Positions 1 through 12,439 of a stretch of 64,000 bases of DNA are shown in pieces; the first letter of the stretch is position 1; each line of letters starts with the position of its first letter. Position numbers and translations under genes: made by a program. Source of the stretch: Catonia carolina (taxonomy: Eukaryota > Arthropoda > Insecta > Hemiptera > Achilidae); NCBI GenBank assembly GCA_035578175.1, contig JAQMRL010000005.1, positions 53,549,722-53,613,721 on the forward strand. The letters run 5' to 3'. The notes under the pieces were generated by a model. The model had not been told where the DNA came from. It saw only the letters and a list, made by a program, of their open reading frames with translations, and searched no databases.

Positions 1-1214
1 CAATTAATCATCTGTAATTCCAAATAAAAAAAAATTCCGAAAAATTTTCTTTCATCCAATTCTCCGAACGACAAGGTAGCCATCGATGTCGTCATCCGGA
101 GCCCAAGCTCACTTCTTTCAGGACTCAGACTCGGACGTGAACAAATTGTAAAAACAATTTTTGGAAGAGACAATTGCAAATAATATCCTAGAATAATAAA
201 AAATATACAAATTATACTGTCTCAAATTTTCATTTGCTTCTCCTGAAAAATTACAATTTTCAAGTTATTACCTTTATACCTATCACTACACCGATTTTGT
301 TTAATAATAAATTTAAAAATCCCGTATGTTTAGCTCTTTTCATTCGTGAATTTATTTTTCATTCAGAACGTTATTAGATGATGCAACTACATATTTTTTT
401 CTAGATTATGTATTCAACTGAATTCAAGAATATAGCGATAATAAAATTTTTCATATAGTATAGGATTATCCATATTTTTATATACTGAAAATGTACTTGT
501 CTGTAAATGTTATAACTTTTGTTGTGCTAACGGAACCTGAATCTCTACCCACATTCACTAAGCTTGGAAGTAAACAAGTTTATTAGTTGTATCTTTGCTA
601 AGTCTAAAAGCGGCGGTTATTCTAGGATAATCTAACCTTAGTTCAAAACTTATTCAACAAGTTTGTGGTTTAAACTAAATTTCCCCATTGTTATCATGTT
701 TAACTTTTAGTAGTTTAAGCTAACGTTCGTAGTCGATAAATTTTAATATGAAATCAGAATAAAATATTGATTTTTTGCGATATTACACTTATTAACCTTC
801 AATATTTTGTAATAATATAAATCATTTTTAATATGTTAAACTTGTAGCATAATGAATATTTTATTTTGTAATAAATGAAATTATTTTAAAACCACCAGAA
901 TCAGTCAACCAATGACTTTGAGTACTTACCTTTCGAAAAATATTTAAAAAAATTATTCAGAATTTTTTAATCACAGTTCTTGGGAAGGCAACATTGGGGA
1001 CACTACCATTGTCATCCCTATCATGGAGTTTCAACACAATTATCTTAATAACTGGTTCTAAAATTTGTACTGTTTTAAATTAAACATTAATAAAATATTA
1101 TATATTTTTTTACTACCACGCAATTTCTGAATGAAGCAATAACTACTCTGGTAGCCTACATTGATTCGACACATGAATTGAATAAATAGTGCCGAGTTAT
1201 AACGTTTTAAGGTC
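1..1214. other. AT-rich stretch without a recognised gene
   Basis: No recognisable protein, RNA gene or repeat copy was found. Positions 60-165 are less AT-rich than their surroundings and stay open for about 50 codons on the plus strand, ending at a stop near 206. I recognise no family there, so it may be a last-exon fragment or chance. Confidence 0.4.
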
Positions 1215-1343
1215 ATACTAAGAGAAAAAGATTTTTGGAATCAGGGGGTCTTAAAACGTGTAGATCAAGTGAAAACTGGATTTCGAAAAATCGACATGAA
1301 AACAATACTTTCCTTCCTATGTATTCATATAGGCAAGAGAAAG
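1215..1343 (+). mobile_element. 3' end fragment of the Helentron-like repeat family
   Basis: This matches the last 130 bases of the copies ending at 4106 and 17194. It shares the run around CAGGGGGTCTTAAAACG, the ATCGACATGAAAACAA block, the TATGTATTCATA hairpin and the terminal GGCAAGAGAAAG. The rest of the element is missing, so this is a truncated copy. Confidence 0.7.
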
Positions 1344-1442
1344 AAATATAAAAAAATAATTAATGAACGAACTTTAAATTAATAAAATGTAATTTGGTTG
1401 GAATATAATTTAATTAAAAATAAATTTCTCAATGTTTACATA

Positions 1443-2453
1443 CAGGGTGATTCATGAAGTTCTCCCCCCACTTCTACAGCACATTGTACTAGTAAAAATA
1501 ATGAAAAAATGTTATATAAACATAGGTCCGAAAACGCTTCGTTAGCGAGTTACAGCTAGCGAAAGTTTCGCCTGGATTTCAGTTCACCAGGTGAAATGAG
1601 GTCTTCCTGGAATTGTGGTAAGGTAGATTAAGGGGCAAATTCAATCATTTCTTATGGTTTTTGATCTGATAAATTGAATAAAACAGGTCCCAGATCTGTA
1701 AGTTAAATAGTTTTTAAGAAAACCAGTGTCAAATGCAAAAAATGGAGTGAAAAACTTATTTTTTCATCTTTGGGCAAGGATAACTGTGTTATTTCACCAA
1801 GAAACAGTTAAAATTTTTCAATAAAACATGTAGAAAATTTTATTCTGAACAAACCGGTGTAAATTAAGTACACAGAAAGCGAATAGATGTTTGATTAAAT
1901 GAGTTTTTATTCATAAGAGTACAAAGTAAAATTAACCGGAAAAACTAAAATGAAAAAATGTGTTTTTTTCACTCCATTTTTTTGCATTTGACACTGGTTT
2001 TCTCAAAAACTATTCGCTTTCTGTGTACTTTATTTACACCGGTTTGTTCAGAATAAAATTTTCTACATTTTTTATTGAAAATTTTTAACTGTTTCTTGGT
2101 GAAATAACAAAGTTATTCTTGCCCAAAGATGAAAAAATGTGATTTTCACTCCATTTTTTGCATTTGACACTGGTTTTCTCAAAAACTATTTAACTTACAG
2201 TTCTGGGACCTGTTTTATTCAATTTATCAGATCAAAAACCATAAGAAATGATTGAATTCGCCGCTTAATCTACCTTACCACAATTCCAGGAAGACCTCAT
2301 TTCACCTGGTGAACTGAAATCCAGGCGAAACTTTCGCTAGCTGTAACTCGCTAACGAAGCGTTTTCGGACCTATGTTTATATAACATTTTTTCATTATTT
2401 TTACTAGTACAATGTGCTGTAGAAGTGGGGGGAGAACTTCATGAATCACCCTG
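1443..2453. mobile_element. 1-kb foldback (long terminal inverted repeat) element
   Basis: The outer ends are CAGGGTGATTCATGAAG at 1443 and its reverse complement ending at 2453. The two arms, about 440 bp each (1443-1886 and 2011-2453), pair over nearly their whole length. Both ends abut TA (1441-1442 and 2454-2455), which fits a TA target duplication like that of Tc1/mariner-type elements. The 124-bp spacer holds an extra copy of an arm segment (about 1969-2015 against 2149-2190). There is no transposase ORF, so it is non-autonomous. The superfamily is inferred only from the TA flanks. Confidence 0.8.
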
Positions 2454-2679
2454 TATATGTATCACACATGTATCACTACAATGTTATACAGAATATAATA
2501 TTTAGTGGTTGGATTTCTTGAAATAAATACGTCTATATTAGCAATTTTAAAGTTTTTAAAAACTATGAAATTTTGATGTGTGTTTTACATTTACAAAAGA
2601 ATCAGGTAAACAATGAATGAATATTGAACACAATATGAACCAAAAAAATACTCGGATAGAAAGCAGGAATGTGATCTGT

Positions 2680-2945
2680 TTGATAAATGATCAAATATTG
2701 AGATAGTTGGGTCACATTGAGAGAATGGAGTCAACAAAGATAGTTACGGAAGGAAAATTGTTCAAGAGAAGAAGAGAGGGAAATAGAAGGGAGAAGAAGA
2801 AAGAAGAAGAATGTTACTAAAGATTTGCGTTTGATGGGTGTGAGAAAATGGAAGGCGCTAGCAATTAGCAAAGGCGATTGAAGGATAATTGCGGAGGAAG
2901 TCAAAATCAATCAAGAGTTGCACAGCATCTAAGAGAAGAATGTAC
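2680..2945 (+). pseudogene. LINE (RTE-type) reverse transcriptase C-terminal relic
   Basis: Read across frames, the plus strand gives LGHIERM, then a Lys/Arg-rich stretch, then DLRLMGVRKWKALA and a Trp followed by VKINQELHSI. This is the usual tail of the endonuclease-reverse transcriptase proteins of RTE-type LINEs. Frameshifts and stops break it, and only the extreme 3' coding end is present. It is a dead 5'-truncated insertion. Confidence 0.6.
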
Positions 2946-2989
2946 TAAATAAAACGAAAATTCTAATAAATGAAAATAAACATCAAAAA

Positions 2990-4106
<1,117 letters not shown>

Positions 4107-4809
4107 CAAAAAAGGGAGGATCTACTCTAGGACACGTCTTTTAGTCATAGTTGGTTAGGTCAATTTCCTCCACCTCGAACCTAATGATTTTATAGCTTTT
4201 TTAAAGAATGTGTCTAGTTACTACTGTGAAAAATATGGGTATAAAACTCATTATTAATATTATTATTTTTGTCTTCTTTTAAATAAATAATAATACTGTA
4301 ACTGTTCTGCATGTTTTGTCCCGTATTTCGCGACCACCCGACCCAGCTGAGAAAATCACCACCACAACCTCTTAAAATGTATTTAGTTTTATTTATTTCT
4401 GTAACGTTGCATGAAAACCTTGGTCGTTATCCACAATAATATTGTAACTCACCATTCTCCCGTTTTAAAATAGACTAATGAACTTGTAATTGAAATAGTT
4501 ATTACGTATATTATAATCACAACCTTTGAAGTTAAAATAAATTATTAAAAAAATAAATTTATTTTTTTTGCAAAGGTTTCAAAAGAAACGCTTGTAAACC
4601 ACTTTAAAATGCACTATGGTGTATTATAAATACGTATATCAAGCTTTGGACGTGTAAATGATTCGTAAAGATATTCGTAGTTTGAGTCGTAAATATATAA
4701 AACGACTAAATAAACATGTTAATAATGTTTTCATCTTTAATTTTTATTACGGTACTGTACATTGAGCTGCACAACCTCTGTATTTGATTTTTAAATGAAG
4801 GTGGGGAAT

Positions 4810-5342
4810 TTCACTTTAAGGAGAAGAGGTACCCAGCGATACATTCTCCGTTCCAAACTTCGGATATTGTCCGTTATTCAGACCAAGAGGTCTTTACTCC
4901 ATTTTTGCTTTAAACGACGCACAGTTGGAAAGTTCCTTGTGGCTAGATCACGGGCTAGTTGGTTTGGATGGACATCTAGACTTTTGTGAAACGTACTACA
5001 CAAGGACGCGGTTTACTGTCGAAATTTTGAAATCGTCGTGGAGGGTTATATTGTATACATAAAAAGGAGCGCCAGAAGCAAGTCTTAGGAATTTTGATTG
5101 AAAGGCTTGGATCGACTTTAATTACTCTCTGCCGCTATTCCAAAGAGCTGGACACCATAAGTCCAGATCGGTCTTAATAGCAATTTGTATATTAAAATCT
5201 TGGAACGGAGGTACAATCTTGATCGAGAGTTAATTAAGCAGAAGAGTAACTTCTGGCGGCGGTTAAGTTCTAACCGTCTCGTACGCAGATGATGCTTCCA
5301 AGTTAGTCGCCTGTCAAACCATAAGCCAAGATATCGCACCAC
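4810..5342 (-). pseudogene. Jockey-type LINE ORF2 C-terminal relic
   Basis: The minus strand encodes RYLGLWFDRRLTWKHH, then LLLRPIWTYGVQLFGIA. This is the conserved region just after the reverse-transcriptase domain of jockey-type ORF2; compare RYLGMHLDRRLTWK and ILKPIWTYGIQLWGTA in the intact element at 48067-50748. After a stop at 5118, recognisable but frameshifted sequence continues to about 4810. The endonuclease and RT core are missing. It is a 5'-truncated, decayed copy of a different jockey lineage. Confidence 0.75.
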
Positions 5343-5466
5343 CCTGGCCGTGGGATATGAATATTATTCAGCATCACAGGTGGACAAGTTTGACGCCGTA
5401 AGGTGAACGTAACCTGTGTTACTATATTTACCTGTAAATATGTATTTACAATTTGTAAATAATATA

Positions 5467-5645
5467 TTTTTTTTTTACTCTAATGTTTGCACGCTGCAGT
5501 CTGTTGAATTTAAGAACAACGAGTAACCCTATGATCCAGTGAGATAAGGATGATAATGTATGACGTGTAAATGAGGTGTAGTCTTGTACAGACTCAGATC
5601 GACCATTCCTCATGGTGACGACTTTACTTCTAGACCTAGCCGATG
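5467..5645 (-). mobile_element. SINE family C fragment (3' half)
   Basis: It matches, in minus orientation, the 3' halves of the SINE copies at 59942-60304 and 61388-62250. Shared blocks cover the GGAATGGTCGA-like segment, TCATCCTTATCTCACTGGATC and the tail region ending in a T-run on the plus strand (poly(A) on the minus). The tRNA-like head is missing. Confidence 0.6.
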
Positions 5646-5649
5646 GGTT

Positions 5650-6010
5650 GCAAATGATGTAGTGTGTTAATATGTTATAGATGATCGGTGCGGTTGAGTG
5701 TGAATATTTAAAATAATTAAATTAAAATTTTTAATTATCTTCAGGGGGGTTTGATGTACATATATTTTGAGGTTATGCATTTTTATCTCCCTTTTTCATT
5801 TATTTTCATTAGGTAAATGAAATTATTTGTTTCTTTTATATTCAATTAATTAATTGTAAATAATTAAGAATAGTATAATATATTCTCATGTTATAATTTG
5901 TAAATTTCATCACTGGGTTGTAATTTTTTCGTGTGTTAGTTTTAAACAATATGTTGTTACTTATCTATCGTTGTACAACAGATTATGGATTAAAATAGAG
6001 TTATATATTT
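5650..6010 (+). repeat. Jockey-family 3' untranslated repeat
   Basis: This matches 27600-27900, which lies directly downstream of a jockey C-terminal relic. Shared blocks include GATGATTGGCG-type sequence, TATATTTTG, AAGAATAGTATAATAT and ACTGGGTTGTAATTTTT. It is read as the 3'UTR of a plus-strand jockey insertion whose coding part is not visible here. A reversed piece lies at 25240-25330. Confidence 0.5.
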
Positions 6011-6384
6011 ATATATATTGTTTTTTAAATATTATGCCTGTATTAAAATATTTTTGTGGTATTTATAGATCTTATTTCGATGTTTGAAACTATCAACTAA
6101 ATTTAAATTGTATGATTTTGATTTTATTTTGTACAGTGAATATCTTTTGTACATTTATTGTCGCCGAGAAGTTGTGTAACGTTTTCTCACATTGAAGCGG
6201 TGCACTACTTGAACTTTGTGAAAGTCTTCAGGCAGAGTTAAATTGGAAATAAAAGATTGTCCTCTTAAGTTTCCGTTTCCATCTTTCAATCACTATTCAG
6301 AAAAACCTTTTCTTATTACTTATTTCTTGATTCCATTGGTAAAATACCCTGTTATCATGCTCTTCGTACGCAAACGTTATTATG

Positions 6385-6922
6385 ATTATATAAATGCCTA
6401 TATCTCGTACCTTGGGGTGGACATAACATATAGCTATGATGACGAAACAAATAATAGAATAAGTAGATTCCAACTGGTTTGTGGCTGCATCAACAGGACA
6501 TATAAACATCGGGCCAGGAAAGACACACAGCTTAGAATGTATGATGTGATGGCTGTGCCGACCCTATTATATGGTTGTGAGACCTGGGTGCCAAGAAAGA
6601 GAGACTTAAGTCGAATTGCAGCAGCTGAGATGAGATACATGAGGGCGGTGAGAGGTTGCAGTCGGAGAGACCATATTAGAAATAGTGACATTTGCAAGAA
6701 CTTGGAAAGAAAGGAGTCAGTCTTGGAAAAAATGTGGATATATAGACAAAGGTGGCAGCAACATGTATACAGAATGACTCCTGAAAGGACCCCTTTCCAA
6801 GCCCTAAATTACAAACCAGATGGTGTAAGAAGTTTGGGAAGGCCAAGAAAAAGATGGTGTGATGTGGGAACAGGCAATTTGCCTAATCCGTAAAGTAGAA
6901 GAAGAAGAAGAAGAAGAAGATA
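6385..6922 (+). pseudogene. RTE-type LINE 3' end with (AAG)n tail
   Basis: The frame open from 6243 to 6896 becomes LINE-like from the YLG motif at about 6400. It continues through PTLLYGCETW, IAAAEMRYMRAVRGCSRRDHIRN and LGRPRKRW. This is the C-terminal region after the RT domain in endonuclease-RT proteins of RTE-type LINEs. The stop is followed directly by about eight AAG units, the 3' tail also seen on the complete element at 55783-59347. The first 50 codons of the open frame look like unrelated flank. The fragment lacks EN and the RT core. Confidence 0.8.
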
Positions 6923-7499
6923 AATGCCTATTACGTCACATAATCTTATTATAAAAATTCAAATATTTTTTATATATATATTTATTTAAATTTTGTTATT
7001 TAGGGTTATTTTAAGTCACGGTATGTAACATTTTACACCTCACACTCAAAGTTATTTCACTGCATGTTGTTCTCGATTCTTCGTCAATATGGTACTTTAC
7101 TTGTGTTCGTCGTTGAAGCCCTAAAGAATAATTAATATATTATATTGTATTGTTTAGTTAATTGTACTTGAAAGATTGATTTAAGACTAATGATTCATTG
7201 TGAATATTAAAATAACTTGAGGAATTAAGCTAATCCGTGGTGAGTCTCTAGGTGGTTTCCGTGATTGGCTTTCAAGGAAAGGTATAAAAGGTTTGTCGTA
7301 CGTAGTTTAAATTTTAATTTTTTATAATTTTATTATTATTTTTTTCAATGTGGAGTAATTGAAGATTTATTCTACAGAACATGTTTTATTGTATTTTCCC
7401 TTTAGCCTCCTCACTGAATTATCGGATAAAAATTGAGAAAACAATTTGTCTTCACGAGATTTCATTTTTTATAAAACTGTGTAAAAATAACTACGAACA
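6923..7499. other. AT-rich stretch, no recognised gene
   Basis: No family was recognised. A GATTGGCT motif at 7261-7268 is followed by TATAAAAGG at 7281-7289, a promoter-like pair, but no credible transcript was traced from it. Confidence 0.35.
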
Positions 7500-7524
7500 G
7501 TTATCTCCAGAGAAATTTTGAACC

Positions 7525-7612
7525 GTGAATACAATGATCAATAGATTGGTCGACGGGATCCAGTTCTTTTGCCTGCTCGTTCCCACTATATTAGTCCAGT
7601 AGACTTTTTGTG
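7525..7612 (+). pseudogene. IS630/Tc1-type transposase C-terminal fragment
   Basis: One frame reads IGRRDPVLLPARSHYISPVDFLWGYF. This resembles the third catalytic Asp region (RSPDLTPxDFFLWG) of IS630/Tc1-mariner-type transposases common in arthropods. Only about 25 codons are recognisable, ending at the repeat-D fragment at 7611. It is a small relic. A second relic of this kind is at 38150-38545. Confidence 0.55.
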
Positions 7613-7703
7613 GGGTTACTTCGTCTGTTCTTAAAAAGTTCAGTCATATAATTAGCTGCCCATGAGATAATAAACAGAACTATTTTTTGTAACCCTTGAA
7701 CAA
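7611..7703 (+). repeat. Repeat family D, 3' fragment
   Basis: This matches 15680-15775 nearly base for base (CGTCTGTTCTTAAA, TTCAGTCATATAATT, GCTGCCCATGAGATAATAAA). The family's upstream part is absent. Confidence 0.7.
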
Positions 7704-7794
7704 CGTGTATGCAGCACAGCGAATGAGTAACTTAATGGGATTGCTTACTACTGTAGTGAATAAACTCTGCAAATAAAAAGTCTAAGGATCGGCT

Positions 7795-9290
7795 GCTGGA
7801 ACTTATACGGTTTGTTGCTTCGTGCGCAAGAAATCGAACTTTTACTTAACTTAAATAAATTAGGTGTGCTCATAATTTCTGAAACCAATTTTACAAATTT
7901 AACCTATTTAAAATTAAACGGATATTCTTTTTACAACACTAACCATACTGATGGAACTGCTCATGGTGGTACGGAAATTTTAATTCGAAATTCGATGAAA
8001 CATTACGAACTTTCGGGATATCTTCTTCTTGATGTGCCTATCCATTACGAGTGTTGGCGATCATCATGGCAATCTTCATCTTGTCTGCAGCAACTCGGAA
8101 AAGCCGTACCGAAGTTGTATTGTACCAGACTCTGAGGTTCTTCAACCAGGATATTCTTCTTCTACCTGGTCCCCGCTTTCCAAAAGTTTTCCCTTCTAGA
8201 ATTAATTGCAGGAGGGCATATCTGGTTGCATTTCTCATAATGTGCCCGAAGTACTGTAGCTTTCGAGACTTGATAGTGGTCAGTACCTCCCGATTCTTCC
8301 CCATTCTTCTGATCGGGATTCTTCTTCTTTCGGGATATAGAACTGGCCAATTACAGACAGCTACAATTCAAGTTAAAGATTGGTTTGGTGATTCAGTGAT
8401 TTCTTCTGTGCACTACCGCCAAGGGCACACTCAGCAAAATATGTTATTCGATTTTTTTTTAAACTTTAGGACAGAGATATGTAGCAGGTGGAGAATGGAA
8501 CTCGAAGCATGTTTCTTAGAGTTCCCGTCTGATAAATCCTCATGAACCAGAATTGAAAGTATGTTTTGATGCTCATAGTTTTGTCACAATGTTGACGGGA
8601 CAACCAACATACTGGCCAACAGATAGTTGCTTCAAACAAAATTCAGGAATGTTTAGACCAAATCCTACCATGGCTTCAAAAATGGAAAGTGAAGATAAAT
8701 ACTGCAAATTCGCAGCATGTTACATTTATAATTCGGAGAAATACTTGTCCACCAGTAATATTAGGAGGTATTGATTTACCAAGAAGTGAAGTTGTAAAGT
8801 ACCTGTGTATGCATCTTGACAGGTGGTTAACTTAAAAACCCCATAAGAGAATGTAGAAGAATGAATTAGATCTAAAATACAAAAGGATGTACTGGCTGAT
8901 AGAGGTTCCAGAAAAAGGTTCTTCGGGCTATTAAAAGAGCACTATGGTTTGCAAAAATGCAGAAATACAACATTATTGTAATCTTCCTGATGTAATAGAC
9001 GAGGTCAGGCGTTTTAATTGAAAATATTAGGCAAGACTTGAAAGTCACAAAAACGATTTAGCCATTAGTCTTCTAAACAATGCGGAAGAAGTTAGGCGCC
9101 TGAATCGTTACCATTTTTTGCACTTGTCTGAAAGAGTTTAAAGGTACATAGTGAAAAGTATTCCCTATTGTAAAATAAAAAATATCTTTGTACATTGTAA
9201 TTTTCTCTTTTAACAAATGAATAATTGATATTATGAAAAGTACTCAGGGTAATGAGGCCTCAACTTGTCATTTGTTAATTCAAAAGATTT
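7795..9290 (+). pseudogene. Jockey-type LINE ORF2 relic, internally deleted and interrupted
   Basis: The endonuclease start is visible (IISETNFTNL, HTDGTAHGGTEILIRN), matching ISEAHFK and SPDGRAHGGSGLIIKN of the intact jockey at 48067. An RTE fragment splits it at 8022-8326. It resumes through RTGQLQTATIQV to PTYWPTD, the EN region around residue 180. It then jumps to the post-RT segment near the LPWLQKWKVK and NTCPPV motifs, so the entire RT core is deleted. The C-terminus follows (HLDRWLT, SLLNNAEEVRRLNR), then a 3'UTR shared with the minus-strand copy at 24607-25086. Stops and frameshifts are present; it is non-functional. Confidence 0.8.
8022..8326 (-). mobile_element. 5'-truncated RTE-type LINE inserted in the jockey relic
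   Basis: CTTTCGGGATAT flanks it on both sides (8010-8021 and 8327-8338), a 12-bp target-site duplication. The minus strand encodes LQYFGHIMRN, then GKRGPGRRRISWLKNLR and AADKMKIAMMIANTRNG. This is the same C-terminus as in the complete element at 55783-59347 (YFGHILRNE, GRRRTSWLKNLRQWC, MMIANVL). Its 3' tail of AAG units sits at 8022. The insertion postdates the jockey copy. Confidence 0.88.
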
Positions 9291-9369
9291 GTTTATAGTT
9301 TATTTTTAATAAACAGATTGCAAATAATGTTATTAAAATAAAGTTATACTGTGGTTACCAACAAAATTG

Positions 9370-10190
9370 TCGTTATGGAAATTAACATTGGATAATGTAC
9401 TGTCAACATTAACACTTATTCAACGGGTGTAACCTTACTTTTATTTCTTCAGTCGTTAAAAAAACAGAAAAAATGAGTCTTCAAAAAATTTTAAACAACT
9501 AATTTGATTTTTATTAATAATAAAAGGTGACAAAATTAAATATACACATTATGAGAGGCAATTTATTAGCCATAAATATGTTAGTAGCTTTGGAGTATTT
9601 TTGGACGAGGCGTTTTTACCAAATCAGGAGGTGTCTTTATCAGGTATTTAAGAGTTATATACACAACATGAAAAGCAACATTTTAGACGTAAATATATTT
9701 GTAGCATTAGAGTCATTTTTTGGGTGAGGTGTTTTTATTAGGTCAGGAGGTGTCTTTATCAGATATTTAACTGGTACATACACAACATGAGGTGCAATGT
9801 ATTAGACGTAAATATGTTTGTACCATTTAAGACATTTTTGGCCAAGGCATCTTTATCAGGTAATTAAACAACTGAAATATGGCATCTGCAATAAGCTAGA
9901 GACTATTAAGGATGCCTACTAAAAAATGCTATTAATTGTAATTATAGCCATACAATTTTTTAAAATTAAGGTCAGATTTATAAATTGAAATATCCATTTA
10001 ATTAATTACATTAAGTAACTCATTTAACATGATACCGTTCTTCCCAGCAAATTTGACGTGTAGAGAAATTAACATTGGACAATGTACAACATTGGACAAT
10101 GTGTCAACATTAACACTATTAAAAAGGTGTAATTTTACGTTTATTACTCCAGTCGTTTGAAAGTCGAAAGAAAATGAGTTTACGAAAGAT
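9370..10190 (+). repeat. 118-bp tandem array between direct repeats
   Basis: Three diverged units of about 118 bp start near 9540, 9657 and 9776. Each contains ATACACAACATGA, TAGACGTAAATATGTTTG and GTCTTTATCAG-type blocks. The array lies between two copies of a 120-bp segment at 9370-9490 and 10060-10190 (AAATTAACATTGGA, TGTCAACATTAACACT, GGTGTAA, TCAGTCGTT). A still weaker echo of the array follows at 10250-10370. No coding potential is visible. Confidence 0.7.
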
Positions 10191-10199
10191 TGTTAAAAT

Positions 10200-11790
10200 T
10201 TTTATTATAAAGAGACATATAAAAGAGACATATAGGTAAAATAAAATTGATCAATCCGGTCTGAGAGGCAAAAACTAGTAGTCTATATCTGGTAATAGTA
10301 GGCGTGTAATAGTTTATCTGGTACGAGGCTTGTAATATCAGGTGTGAGGCTTGAGAGTTTATCAGAGACATTTATTAGTTTGTCATCATTCGGTGTTTTT
10401 TTTTATATTAGTCATAATCGGTATAATATACTACTCCCTTCTGGTGTCAAATGTACTACGTCTTCTCACTGGTGTTTGTATTTGGACGTACTTCCTCCTC
10501 TTGGTTCTTTGTTAATTTCACTTTAAATTTCAATTGAGGTGGGGACCCGGTATTCACTGAAGAACATATAAACAGACCTTATTAGTAAAATATGCAATTC
10601 TTAAATTAGTATAGTAATCTATATATTTAAATAGGAGTTCTATTAACTCTTAAATACAGAGTTTCACCGAACGTAATTTTGTAATTTACTACACGGTTTT
10701 AAAGAACATTGTGCGAATATTCGCACAGTTCTACTATGCTAGTTATATTAATATGTATTCATTTATTTCTTGAAAACTTCAATCTGTGATCCCTCAAATA
10801 TAAATAGATACGGTTTTCTATAGTAGTTTGTAACCTAAGTATTGTTTTTAATAAGCTGATGGATTTTTTTGTAGAATATGTTGTTTAGGTCAAAAGCCGA
10901 TAGGCTGGGTTAAACAATTATACATGAAAGAAATGATATTATAGGTAAATCGAATCTTATAAAGTAAAAAGGAATCAATAAAAAAATAGGAAAAAATAGG
11001 AAATAGGAACCTTTTTGAGAAGAAGAACACAAATTATAATTTACGTCCAACAATTATTACTTTAAGATTGGATTATGTAAAACTAAATATTTGTCCAACA
11101 CAGTTTTCTTATGTATCTTCTAGATTAATGAATTTCATTCAATACTATTTCATTTCAAATCGCCTTAAAATAATTACTGATATGGACAATGAATTAAATC
11201 ATATAACAATATACCCGATATTATTTTTTAATACAACTGTGTGGATCAAGCTTCTATTTATGATAGACGGAATCATTGTAATTTAGTAATGTAATTATTT
11301 TCGTTTTGTTTATCAACTGCTATACGAGGTGTACCATGTACAAGGGGTACTTCATATAAAATTATTTCCGCAACTCATGCCTGCACACACGTGGTTATAC
11401 CTTTGCAAGTATGATTTCCGGTAATACTGTAACTGTAAAGGCAAAATAGGGAATTAATAATCGAACTATAAGCAACTTACTTAATATAAGATAAGTAATA
11501 TAAAACAGCTTATTGACTACAAACATTGATTTACAAATTAGGAAAAAACTTTTAAAACACTATGTTTGGAGTAGCAGTAGGAGTTAGGAAAAATTTGCGA
11601 AAGGTTTGCTATTTCTTGCACAGAGTGCTCTGCAAACACCTTGCATTATTTTGACTCTGGTTGTTTCACTATAAAGTTTGGATGGAAGACAGTGCTAACC
11701 CAACAATCAACGGCCGGTAATGTTTAATTTCCCGCTAAAATAATTTGAGAGGTGTTTGAGGCGGTTTCTAGTAATAAAGATAGTGACTGT
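10200..11790. other. AT-rich stretch, no recognised gene
   Basis: It holds a perfect 18-bp palindrome at 10710-10727 (TGTGCGAATATTCGCACA) and a short 5' fragment of repeat family D at about 10883-10916. Open frames here, including 72 codons at 11068-11286, have AT-driven composition and match nothing I recognise. Confidence 0.35.
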
Positions 11791-11799
11791 GAACATGTA

Positions 11800-11856
11800 A
11801 TGATGCTGTTCCTGACTTCTTACCTACTATGTAGTGCATCAGAAGATGATTTAAAG
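11800..11856 (+). other. Candidate first coding exon ending at a GTAAGT donor
   Basis: ATG at 11800 opens a 19-codon frame, MMLFLTSYLLCSASEDDLK, that runs straight into AAAG|GTAAGT at 11857. The residues look like a signal peptide. The next strong acceptor, TTTTCAG ending at 12255, directly precedes the micro-ORF exon at 12256. Joined in phase, however, the signal-peptide frame reads exon 2 in a different frame from the 60-residue ORF and stops at 12353. Exon 1 could therefore instead be 5'UTR. The model is inferred; only the splice motifs and the frame are seen. Confidence 0.3.
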
Positions 11857-12256
11857 GTAAGTGTGGATTACTTTACTCTTAAAGTATCCTAAAAATGGTG
11901 TTGTTAGCATAAGATTTTTTTATTATATTCCTGTGACACGTAGTGATTCAACTATTTGATGTAATATTTTTGAAGGCATTTGGCACCTAAAAAATATTTT
12001 AATTATGGCCTAGTTTCTTTATTTTGAGTAGTGTAAAAAAAAAGTTCTTTGAGGGTTATTACTGTTTTGCCCCAGTACTTGGAGTTGGAAAATGTAGTGT
12101 GAGTTAAGAACATTTTTCCATCAGCCGACATTATTTAAAGAAACGTGGTTTTTAAAAATGGTAAAGATAATATGCTAGGTTAAAAATTTTAATTATTTTA
12201 AAGTAAGCGTATTAATTTTTTTTAATTTTAGTATCTACATTCCTGGTATTTTCAGT

Positions 12257-12439
12257 ATGAAGAAGGTCAACATTGGCATAATACTCGCGATAGGATTCGG
12301 CCTGGGGCTGCTATTGTGGTGGCAGCCGTGGAGGCGGCCACCCGCCCCAGCCGTTGAGGAGGAGGACTCCTCGGAAGATGAGGAGTCCCACCCTCCTCCG
12401 AAGCGGGATCCAAGTAGGCCCCGCTTGGGTGAACAATAA
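12257..12439 (+). CDS. 60-residue putative single-pass membrane micro-ORF, left copy
   Basis: The product begins MKKVNIGIILAIGFGLGLLL, a Lys-led hydrophobic segment (about residues 5-21). WWQPWRRPP follows, then an acidic cluster EEEDSSEDEE and a basic Pro-rich tail. It could be a small signal-anchored membrane protein; no family is recognised. ATG 12257 follows TTTTCAG, and the TAA overlaps AATAAA and precedes GTGAGT at 12441, so the exon could be internal. A mirror copy lies at 12704-12886 on the other strand. Of about 18 nucleotide differences between the copies, 13 fall in third codon positions and none is an indel, which suggests constraint. An antisense frame shares those third positions, so strand is favoured by the splice motifs, not proven. 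Confidence 0.4.
   Translation: MKKVNIGIILAIGFGLGLLLWWQPWRRPPAPAVEEEDSSEDEESHPPPKRDPSRPRLGEQ

Noticed and set aside
1..206. C-terminal exon of a host gene
   Set aside because: About 50 open codons at the window edge, without a recognisable family or acceptor. Kept only as a remark.
9540..9870. CRISPR-like array
   Set aside because: Three diverged 118-bp units with no short conserved repeat and spacer structure, in eukaryotic DNA.
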